Positions 41,700-49,441 of a stretch of DNA of 64,000 bases are shown piece after piece (positions within the stretch are counted from its first letter, which is position 1; each line of letters starts with the position of its first letter). Both the position numbers and the translations under genes were made by a program. Source of the stretch: Mucilaginibacter paludis DSM 18603 (GTDB lineage Bacteria > Bacteroidota > Bacteroidia > Sphingobacteriales > Sphingobacteriaceae); the NCBI RefSeq assembly GCF_000166195.2, contig NZ_CM001403.1, positions 434,001-498,000 of the forward strand, read 5' to 3'. The notes under the pieces were generated by a model. The model was not told the DNA's origin and did not search any database. It was given only the letters and a program-made list of their open reading frames with translations.

Positions 41700-44600
41700 C
41701 TAACTTACAGCTTCTAAACTCCCCACTCCGGTTACGGCGGTAATATCACCTATCACCTGGTCGAGCTCGCGGGCCGATTGTAAAATATAGCTGAAGATGA
41801 GTTGCTGTTCAGGGTCGCTGGGGTTGAGGGCATTAATGAGGGGTACCAGGCCCATAATACGCGCCAGTGGCGCACGGACAACGTGCGACTGGATCCACGA
41901 AATTTCGCGCAGTTTTCTGTTCTGGTCTTCGATGGCTTTAACATATATTAACCTGTCGGTAACATCGCTGGCTAAAACAACCTTGGCCTGTTTGCCTTTG
42001 TAACTTATTTTATTGCTTTGGATATCTACCTGGATTATTTCGCCGTTCATTTTGCGGTGCCTAAAAACACCGTGAAGTTTTACATTCTGTTCGGCGTGTG
42101 ATTCAGCCAAAGTTTTTTCGAGCAGGGTAATATCCTCCGCAGGGCGTATATCGCGTATGGTCATGGCTAAAAACGCTTCCCTGGTGTAGCCGTAATGCTG
42201 CAGGGCGGCTACGTTTACATCCAAAAAACGCAGGGTTGCCATATCATAAACCCACATGGGCTGTGGGCTCAGATGGAACAGGTCGCTATACCGTTTCTCC
42301 GATTCCTGCAGCGCCCATACCGTGCGTTTGCGTTCGGTAATATCTTTAAAAAATACCGACAGGCCGTTTTCGGTAGGGTAAGCACTTATGCCGAACCAGG
42401 TATCCAGGCTTGGGGAGTAATCTTCAAAATTGACGGCCCTACCCATTTCCATAGCGCTGTTTAGCTGCTTGTACGATTCGCGCGTTTTTAACTCCGGATA
42501 GCTATCCCAAAAGTATTTGCCAAGCATGGTGTGGCGCAGCCGCCCGGTGGTTTTTTCGGCAGTGCTGTTCCAGTAGGTGGTAACCCAGCGGCGGTCAACA
42601 GCAAAAAAGCCATTGCCAAGGCTCTCCAAAATGGCTTTTTTTTCGGCCAGGGCTACTTTAGCGGCAATTTCGGCTCTCTTTAGCTTATCAATATCCTGGA
42701 AACTGCCATGCACACGTATGCACACGCCTTCGGCATTATACTCCGCCTCGGCAACAACCCTAACCCACTTAATCTTTCCTTTGGCTGTTGTAATTTGTAA
42801 CTCGGCATAGCAACGGATACCTTTGTCTATAGCCCGGTTGATGGCCTCAACCATTTGCCTGCGGTGCTGCCCTTCGCCATAAAAATCCAGGGATTTTTGA
42901 ATATCAGGTTCAAAACCAGCATCAACCTCCATAATTTGGCGCGTAATGGCCGACCAATACACCTTACCCAAAATCAAATCTGCCTCCCAGCCGCCTATAC
43001 GGGCTAAATCGGTAGCCTTTTCGAGCATCATCTGTAGTTCTTTTTTGTCCGATACATCCTTGCCCACGCAAAACAGCAAACCATCTTCGAGCGCGCGGCT
43101 CACCGTCCACGAAAGCCATATTATTTTGCCCGATTTGCTGATGTAGCGGTTTTCAAAATAAATAGTTTGCGTACCCTGCGCAAAAGCCTGCATGCGCTTG
43201 TTTTTTCCAGCCACATCGGCCGGGTGCAAAAATTTGTCTATCGGCATGCTCAAAAGCTCCTCGGTGGTATAGCCCAACAGGGCGTTCATGGCTGGGTTAA
43301 CCTTTTTAAAATAACTATCGGTACCGGCAATGCAAATCATATCGGGCGCACAATCAAAAACCTGCTGCAGTTGCTGCGCCAGTTGTTTATTTTTAATTTC
43401 GGTACCCAGGTGCTGGCCAATCGCTTCAAACAAACCGGGGTACAGGCTCAACAATTCATCATCGGTATCAAAGCGCTGTATCAATACCCCTATCACATCC
43501 TGGTTATGAAACAGCGGTATGCTAAAGGCCGATTTTAAACCGGCCTGAATGGCGGGCCCGCGGCGCACAAAACCGGCATCCGGATCATCATAACGCCAAA
43601 ACTGGCTAACACCGGCAGCCAGCGTAGTGCCGGGCAACCCCTCGCCCCTGGCCATATTTTTTATATCGGCGCTGTCATCAAAAAATACATGCCCCTGTGG
43701 CGCCCGCGCACTTTTAGCCTCCAGGATGATGCGTTGCTGATCGGCACTGGTAAGCCAAATTTCGGCCAGCGTGGCGCCGCCATGCTCCAATGCTTTTTGA
43801 AGCACCTGCTGCAAAGCCAGATTAAGGCTGGTTTGCTCGTTAAATACCTGGCTTATATAGGCCACCAACTCTTTTTGCCGTTCGGCATTTTTACGGTCGG
43901 TAATATCCATAAACGAAGCCAGTATGCGTACCGGCTGCTGCCGCGCATTAACCACCACAAAACCACGGTTAAGCAAGGTACCCCAGGTTTGGTTGGCACG
44001 CAGGTATACCACTTCTTGCTGCCAGCTAAAAACCAGTTTTTCGCGAATGCGCTTATCCAGATCAATAAACATTTGGCGCTCATTGGGATGCAGGCGCTGT
44101 AGCCATTCGTGCTGGCTGGGTACGGGCCCCTTGGGGTCAAAACCAAACAGGGTAAAATGGCTCTCGCTCCACCAAACCTCGTTGGTTTCGAGGTTCCACT
44201 CAAACAGGGCATCGTTTGTGGCCCTGCTCATCAGCCTGAAGCGCTCGTTATACTGGCGCAGCCGGTCGTCGGCCCGTTTACGTTCAGATATATCGCGTAT
44301 AAATATGGATACACCACCTGCCGATGGGTAAATGCGGTTTTCTTGCCATAAATCAAGCGGTGCAAAATAATCTTCGTTACAAATGTATTCACGCTGCCGA
44401 AGCGCTTTTTGGATGGCCTTAAACGTAACCGAACCTTCGGCCTCGGGGAAAAGGGCAAGGATGTGCTTGCCTACAAGTGCAGTAGGCTCCATATTAACCA
44501 ATTGCCCCATGCGTTTGTTGGCGTAGCTAAATTTCAGCTCAAAATCAATAGTAATAAAGCCGTCGTCAATATTTTCGAGCAAGTCTGCAATCTGGGTCGC

Positions 44601-45416
44601 TTTTACAGCTACTTCGGTTTGGGCTTCTTTTACCTCGCTGATATCGTATATCAGCGAGTAAAAACCCTTTACAGCATGGCCATCAAAATCGGGCAGATAT
44701 TGGGTAAGGGTATAAATAGTTTCGCCAGTGTTTTTTACAAAGTTACGCTCAAACCTTTGGGCGTTGCCTGCCAGTACCTGGTACAGGTGCTGCTGATGGG
44801 TGTTAAATTCGGCGGGGTGCATCAGGTCGCGCTTGTGGCAGCCAATTACCGATTTGCCGTTGTGGCCAAAATAATCCTGATAGGGCTGGTTGGCAAACAG
44901 GCATTGTAAACCGGCCGAGTAATAGGCTATCATGGCGGGCAGATTATCGGTAATGGTTTGTATAAACTGCACCTTTTGGGCAAGCAGGCCGCTCCCGGGG
45001 CCTTCGGCAGCCTGGCCGTTTTGCCCGCTATCAGTTTGCAGAGGCGCCGGTTCTGCCTCGCCATCAGGCGCTTGCAGCATAATTTGGTACGTAGTTAACC
45101 GGCTATTGGCATCATAAAGGGCGGTGAACGTTACCTCGGTCTCAAAAACACGGCCTGCCTTGGTTATTTGACTTTGGCGCTTGGTTAGTGTGCCCCCCGC
45201 CAAAGCCGGTTGAATGTTTTGGTTGCAATATAAAGGCTTGCCTGCGGCATCGGCAAACAAAAATGCTATATTTTGGCCGAGCGCCTCGTGCTCGGTATAG
45301 CCATAGCGCGCGCAAGCACAATAGCTCCAGCTTTGTACCTGCCAAAACGGGTTGGTAATAACCATAGTTAAACCAGGCCCTGTTGAGGCGGCTTGCTCAT
45401 CAATATTATTATTCAT
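41700..45416 (-). CDS. Multi-PAS/GAF signalling protein with an ATPase-less HisKA-like end
   Basis: A 1238-residue soluble sensor from ATG 45416 (GTG 45425 also in frame). About eight PAS domains can be read, for example FWQVQSWSYCACARYGYTEH, DNLPAMIAYYSAGLQCLFAN, ENIDDGFITIDFELKFSYAN, FDCAPDMICIAGTDSYFKKV, ESLGNGFFAVDRRWVTTYWN and LSPQPMWVYDMATLRFLDVN. A GAF domain (about residues 520-690) separates the fourth and fifth. The C-terminal 60 residues (LREISWIQSHVVRAPLARIM) resemble a HisKA dimerisation helix with its histidine, but the chain ends without any HATPase domain. It could be a scaffold or the substrate of another kinase. The next upstream 700 bp are repeats. Confidence 0.87.
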   Translation of the reverse strand: MNNNIDEQAASTGPGLTMVITNPFWQVQSWSYCACARYGYTEHEALGQNIAFLFADAAGKPLYCNQNIQPALAGGTLTKRQSQITKAGRVFETEVTFTALYDANSRLTTYQIMLQAPDGEAEPAPLQTDSGQNGQAAEGPGSGLLAQKVQFIQTITDNLPAMIAYYSAGLQCLFANQPYQDYFGHNGKSVIGCHKRDLMHPAEFNTHQQHLYQVLAGNAQRFERNFVKNTGETIYTLTQYLPDFDGHAVKGFYSLIYDISEVKEAQTEVAVKATQIADLLENIDDGFITIDFELKFSYANKRMGQLVNMEPTALVGKHILALFPEAEGSVTFKAIQKALRQREYICNEDYFAPLDLWQENRIYPSAGGVSIFIRDISERKRADDRLRQYNERFRLMSRATNDALFEWNLETNEVWWSESHFTLFGFDPKGPVPSQHEWLQRLHPNERQMFIDLDKRIREKLVFSWQQEVVYLRANQTWGTLLNRGFVVVNARQQPVRILASFMDITDRKNAERQKELVAYISQVFNEQTSLNLALQQVLQKALEHGGATLAEIWLTSADQQRIILEAKSARAPQGHVFFDDSADIKNMARGEGLPGTTLAAGVSQFWRYDDPDAGFVRRGPAIQAGLKSAFSIPLFHNQDVIGVLIQRFDTDDELLSLYPGLFEAIGQHLGTEIKNKQLAQQLQQVFDCAPDMICIAGTDSYFKKVNPAMNALLGYTTEELLSMPIDKFLHPADVAGKNKRMQAFAQGTQTIYFENRYISKSGKIIWLSWTVSRALEDGLLFCVGKDVSDKKELQMMLEKATDLARIGGWEADLILGKVYWSAITRQIMEVDAGFEPDIQKSLDFYGEGQHRRQMVEAINRAIDKGIRCYAELQITTAKGKIKWVRVVAEAEYNAEGVCIRVHGSFQDIDKLKRAEIAAKVALAEKKAILESLGNGFFAVDRRWVTTYWNSTAEKTTGRLRHTMLGKYFWDSYPELKTRESYKQLNSAMEMGRAVNFEDYSPSLDTWFGISAYPTENGLSVFFKDITERKRTVWALQESEKRYSDLFHLSPQPMWVYDMATLRFLDVNVAALQHYGYTREAFLAMTIRDIRPAEDITLLEKTLAESHAEQNVKLHGVFRHRKMNGEIIQVDIQSNKISYKGKQAKVVLASDVTDRLIYVKAIEDQNRKLREISWIQSHVVRAPLARIMGLVPLINALNPSDPEQQLIFSYILQSARELDQVIGDITAVTGVGSLEAVS

Positions 45417-45670
45417 AAATAACACCGCTTTAGGCAGTGCGGGGTTTATAATTGGGTACCACTAAATTTAATTAACTAAATCTCTTTAGGTTGCAAAAAT
45501 GCAATCTCATTATATGGCATAAGCAGAGGTACTAATATAGAAAGGATTTTTTAAAAAAACACACTTTGACGAAATAATATATTATTTCAAACAACTATTA
45601 TTAAGCAGCAAAATACTCCGGTTAGCCTGCGGGCAGGCCGTTAATGGTTGGCTCAGCAGTAAAACAATGC
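45417..45670. other. Leader region of the multi-PAS gene
   Basis: AT-rich DNA between the PAS gene and the R3 copy. It presumably holds the promoter. No consensus element is clear enough to call. Confidence 0.3.
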
Positions 45671-45673
45671 CCT

Positions 45674-45756
45674 GCGTTAAGGATAGCAGCGGATACCGGC
45701 CCAGTGGCTAAGGCCTGCGCAGTATAAGCGGATAGCCTGGGCCGAAGGCAACGCCC
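45674..45756 (-). repeat. R3 interspersed repeat, copy 3 (reversed)
   Basis: GCGTTAAGGATAGCAGCGGA .. CCGGCCC .. GGGCCGAAGGCAACGCCC, the reverse complement of the other R3 copies. Confidence 0.8.
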
Positions 45757-45770
45757 TGTTGGGGGTTATT

Positions 45771-46140
45771 GGTTATTGGGTTATTGGTTATTGGTTATTG
45801 GTTATTGGTTATTGGGTTATTGGTTATTGGTTGTTATTAGGTTGCTGATTATTAGATGATTGGTAGGTTATGAAGTTGCTGATTACTATGTAATTTGTAA
45901 GCTACTACGTTATTAGATGACTGGTAGGTTATTGGGGTTAATGAATATTTTTGATGAACAAACACCTAACAACAACCTGCCAATAGGCACAATAACTTAA
46001 TAACGAATAACTTAATAACCCAATAACAAATAACCAAATAATGAATAACTTAATAACCCAATAACAAATAACTTAATAACTAATAACTCAATAACCCAGT
46101 AACTAATAACCAATAACTTAATAACCAAATAACCATCCCC
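45771..46140. repeat. R4 fold-back upstream of the MoxR locus
   Basis: A run of GGTTATTGGGTTATTGGTTA units (45771-45840) followed after about 140 bp by complementary AATAACTTAATAACCCAATA units (45985-46135). It forms a large imperfect hairpin and ends 4 bp before the first gene of the ternary-system locus. Confidence 0.7.
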
Positions 46141-46143
46141 CGA

Positions 46144-46824
46144 TTGCTTAATCAAAAAAAATGCTTTAATTTAAGCGAGGTGAAACTAAGCGAATTTTTA
46201 AACGATTTATTTAGCCGGGGCGAGGTGATTTTACCCCGGGAAATGGCTCGTTTTGAGGGGGATGACCTGGCGAAATCAACCGGATTGATGATGCAGTTTT
46301 ACGAGGCCGACCGGCTTGAGATGCCCTTCCCCGCACCCGGTTTTGACGCTGCGGCGGCGCTTTGGGCCGCGCAATACCTGTACCACGCTACCCAGCTGAT
46401 GATGCTGCGCAACCTGGGTGCCAGCGTGATAGACGAGTACCTGCAGCCTTTTAGCGGCCCGGCCAATGCCGATGCTATTTACTCGGCCGATTTAATTTTA
46501 CGCCACCTGCCCAGCCTTTTGAGGTTGGGCAGCGGCATTGCGCCCGGCGATGAGCTGGTAAAGCGTTTGCGGCAAACGGCGGCACAGTGGCCCTACTCGT
46601 CGGTTGGCTTAAATATTGAACCTGAGGTGGATACCGCCATTATTATGGCCCACCCCTCGCTCAAATACACTTACCTTGACCGTATTATACAGCACGCCGA
46701 TACGGGCAGGTTAAAGGGCGCGACCGAACGGGCCGCGCTTGATGAAATACTGGGCATGCACCAGCCCCTGCTTTGGCCCGGCCTTGAGCTGCTGGTGCTG
46801 CCCGAACAGCTACCCGACTTATGA
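46144..46824 (+). CDS. Ternary-system accessory protein (bpX-type), first gene of the MoxR locus
   Basis: A 226-residue protein if TTG 46144 is used; GTG 46180 (VKLSEFLNDLFSRGEVILPR) is an equally good start, and no ATG is near. It is helical, with FDAAAALWAAQYLYHATQLM and PFSGPANADAIYSADLILRH. Small proteins of this kind precede the MoxR ATPase in MoxR-vWA-beta-propeller ternary systems, where they are annotated only as bpX domains. The stop overlaps the MoxR start by 4 bp (ATGA). It probably acts as a complex-specific adaptor, which is inferred from context only. Confidence 0.65.
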   Translation: MLNQKKCFNLSEVKLSEFLNDLFSRGEVILPREMARFEGDDLAKSTGLMMQFYEADRLEMPFPAPGFDAAAALWAAQYLYHATQLMMLRNLGASVIDEYLQPFSGPANADAIYSADLILRHLPSLLRLGSGIAPGDELVKRLRQTAAQWPYSSVGLNIEPEVDTAIIMAHPSLKYTYLDRIIQHADTGRLKGATERAALDEILGMHQPLLWPGLELLVLPEQLPDL

Positions 46825-47975
46825 TTACAACTACCGATAAACAATTTTTAACCATTGATAAGCTACAAGCGGTTTTACAGCACCTGAAAGACACCTTTGT
46901 AGGCAAAGACGAAATTATCGACCTGATGGGCATTTGCTTAGTTGGGCGCGAAAACCTGTTTTTGCTGGGCCCGCCGGGTACGGCCAAAAGCGCCACCGTG
47001 CGCGAGCTGGCCAAATTGCTGGATGGCCAAACGTTTGAGTACCTGCTTACCCGCTTTACCGAGCCCAACGAGCTTTTTGGCCCGTTCGACATTCGTAAAC
47101 TGCGCGAGGGTGAGCTGGTAACCAATACCGAGGGGATGCTGCCCGAGGCTTCGCTGATATTTTTGGATGAGTTGCTCAACGCCAACAGCGCCATTTTAAA
47201 CAGCCTGCTGATGGTGCTGAACGAGAAGATTTTTAGGCGCGGGCGCGAAACCCGGCAACTGCCCGCCCTGATGGTGATTGGGGCCAGCAACCATTTGCCG
47301 GAGGATGAGGCCCTGCAAGCGTTGTTCGACAGGTTTTTGATCCGCGTGCGCTGCGATAACGTGGAGCCGCAACAACTGAACGCCCTGCTTAACGCGGGCT
47401 GGATGCTGGAGCAAAAAACAGGCGCCGAGCGGCCCAGCATCGGTACCGACGAGATACGCCGCCTGCAGCAATATACATCGCTAATTGATTTGCAGACCAT
47501 CAGGCCGCAGTACATCGAGCTGATACAGCAGTTGCGCAACGCGGGTTTGCAGGTATCCGACAGGCGCGCCGTAAAGCTGCAAAGGCTCATTGCGGCCAGC
47601 GCGCTCATCTGCAAGCGGCAAACGGCCATCCCCTCGGATTTATGGGTGCTGCGCCACATTTGGGATACCGAGGAGCAGCGCGAAGTGATTAGCAATATTG
47701 TGAACACCGTGGTAGATATGGCCGCCGACGATGCCGGCCGCCATCCCCGCGCACTGCTTAACGCCCTGCCCGATGCCGACGAGATTTACAGCGAAGTACA
47801 AAAGCTCAGCCTACAATGGGCCGAGCCGGAAACTACGCTGGCCGAACGATCGTTGATTAAAGACCGCCTGTCGCACCTGAACAGCCGCTGCGACTGGATT
47901 GGCAACGAGGAACAGCGCAAATATGTGCAGGCGCCCATTGATGAGCTTTGGAAGCAGATAGTGCACACCGCATGA
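46821..47975 (+). CDS. MoxR-family AAA+ ATPase of the ternary system
   Basis: A 384-residue AAA+ ATPase. Walker A is GPPGTAKS (residues 50-57), Walker B is SLIFLDELLNA (Asp116, Glu117), sensor 1 is MVIGASNHLPEDE, and the arginine-finger region is LFDRFLIRVRCD. This is the MoxR/RavA layout: an AAA+ ring that remodels partners, typically with a vWA protein. The C-terminal part (HPRALLNALPDADEIYSEVQ onward) is helical. It overlaps both neighbours by ATGA, so it is made in stoichiometry with them. The vWA partner is encoded at 49442-51796. Confidence 0.9.
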   Translation: MITTTDKQFLTIDKLQAVLQHLKDTFVGKDEIIDLMGICLVGRENLFLLGPPGTAKSATVRELAKLLDGQTFEYLLTRFTEPNELFGPFDIRKLREGELVTNTEGMLPEASLIFLDELLNANSAILNSLLMVLNEKIFRRGRETRQLPALMVIGASNHLPEDEALQALFDRFLIRVRCDNVEPQQLNALLNAGWMLEQKTGAERPSIGTDEIRRLQQYTSLIDLQTIRPQYIELIQQLRNAGLQVSDRRAVKLQRLIAASALICKRQTAIPSDLWVLRHIWDTEEQREVISNIVNTVVDMAADDAGRHPRALLNALPDADEIYSEVQKLSLQWAEPETTLAERSLIKDRLSHLNSRCDWIGNEEQRKYVQAPIDELWKQIVHTA

Positions 47976-48667
47976 AAGAAAAACTGATAGTGCTCGAAGA
48001 GCGATATCGCCCTGCCCTGGGCGCGCTGCGCGGCATAAGCGGACTACAGGCCGCCGCCGATGGCAAGCAGATTTGGCTGCGCGGCCTTGCCGCCGCAGGC
48101 TCGCCGGATAAGCTAACGGCCTCGATCCCGGTTTTGCGCTGGTATATGATGGACCAACAGGAACTGCTTTTTTTATTCGGAGCACAAACGCCGGTTGGTA
48201 AACTACCAACATTAAACTGGCAGCCCCTGATGGCTTTTATACCGGTTGAGCTGCCGGTATCGGCCATGCCGGGCACGGTTAAAAGCAAAATGGCGCTAAC
48301 GCTATCGCGATCAGCACAGGTTATGGAGCCCCACGCCCTGGTAACCGGACTGCCCGGGTGGAAGGCTTATGCCGAAACCGCCCCCGGCGTAAGGCTGGCA
48401 CAGCTACAGTTCGCGGTATCGGCAAAGGGGCAGGTGCTTATTATGGGCAAGCCGCTGCCAGCCATAGCCGGGCAGCCCTATTGGCTAAACCGGCAAATGC
48501 TGCTGCCCACCGGTTTTGATTTTAACCCGCCCGCCATTGCCGCCCTGCTTAACCCCGAAGCCGCCGAACCAGAATTTTTAATGCTGTTTGACAGCGACGG
48601 ACAATGGGAAGAAGTGCCCCTATCGGCCTTTAAACCGGCCAGGCGCAGCGCGGTGAGGCTGAGTTAG
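47972..48667 (+). CDS. Ternary-system accessory protein (bpX-type)
   Basis: A 231-residue protein from ATG 47972, which overlaps the MoxR stop (ATGA). Sequence begins MKEKLIVLEERYRPALGALR; an alpha/beta middle (QIWLRGLAAAGSPDKLTASI, RWYMMDQQELLFLFGAQTP) precedes GYLPG-like turns and FLMLFDSDGQWEEVPL. No catalytic motif is visible. The gene neighbourhood (MoxR directly before, vWA/propeller after) makes it one of the uncharacterised subunits of such ternary systems. The name bpX1 may apply, but I cannot confirm it without profile search. Confidence 0.65.
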   Translation: MKEKLIVLEERYRPALGALRGISGLQAAADGKQIWLRGLAAAGSPDKLTASIPVLRWYMMDQQELLFLFGAQTPVGKLPTLNWQPLMAFIPVELPVSAMPGTVKSKMALTLSRSAQVMEPHALVTGLPGWKAYAETAPGVRLAQLQFAVSAKGQVLIMGKPLPAIAGQPYWLNRQMLLPTGFDFNPPAIAALLNPEAAEPEFLMLFDSDGQWEEVPLSAFKPARRSAVRLS

Positions 48668-49441
48668 TGTTTTAGTCCATGGCTTTTTAGTCCATAGTCG
48701 ATAGTCCATGGTCCATGGCAATAGTTTTGTTAGTCCATGGTCGATAGTCCATGGTCCATGGCAATAGTTTTTTTGTCGATGGTCCATGGTGTATGGCTGA
48801 TGTTCATGGCATGGCCACTGTTAACTATAATGGCTATGACGTTCTTTATGGGTACTAAAAATTCGATTTGTAAATGATAGGATAAACCAAGATTTGGCTA
48901 ATAATATTTTTCGTTAAATTTCAATACTGTTTTAAGATCTCATTTTTAAAGTAAATAATTAATTAGCAACATGCTATGTATTCTTAAGTACCCGATCCGG
49001 CCAACCGAAAAAAAACACGAATGACGTTTGAACCTAATGGAGATTACCCAGCGCAGATAGGAAAAGTGCGCAAAGGCCCCGACTGCACGCCGGGCCGGGA
49101 GCTGGCCTGTGGGTGGAAGGATCGGGCAGTCCAAAGCCCCCTCTAAAAGCCCCCTCTAAATCTCCCCCGGTAGGGGAGACTTTTTAAGCCCTCCCTACCG
49201 GGGAGGGTTGGGTGGGGCTTCTTCCCGCGGCGATTGAGCGTGCCGATGTTCTAAATTAAGAATACTGATTATTAACGCAGTAATAAACGTATTGATAATC
49301 AAAAATTAACGAAAAAAAAAGATGGAAACAACTTAAAACACGATCCACCTATGAACTACCAAAAAGATACCATGGACTATGGACCATGGACTATGGACTA
49401 AAAAACTATGGACTAAAAAACACCATCGACTATAACAAAAT
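48668..49441. repeat. Repeat-filled gap splitting the ternary-system locus (R5 and R1 copy D)
   Basis: Two tandem copies of about 40 bp (AGTCCATGGTCGATAGTCCA .. GGCAATAG, 48675-48770) are R5. R1 copy D with the M2 module covers 48991-49315: ATCCGGCCAACCG, the GACTGC..GCAGTC hairpin, CTCCCCCGGTAGGGGAGACT, then CGCGGCGATTGAGCGTGCC and AATTAAGAATACTGATTA. A second R5 tract (49369-49435) ends just before the next gene. No gene is visible, so the two halves of the locus may be separate transcripts. Confidence 0.75.

Noticed and set aside
46685..47707. 340-codon open frame on the minus strand opposite the MoxR gene
   Set aside because: It lies fully antisense to a gene with complete Walker A and B motifs; its own product is Ser/Arg/Leu-rich without domain features.
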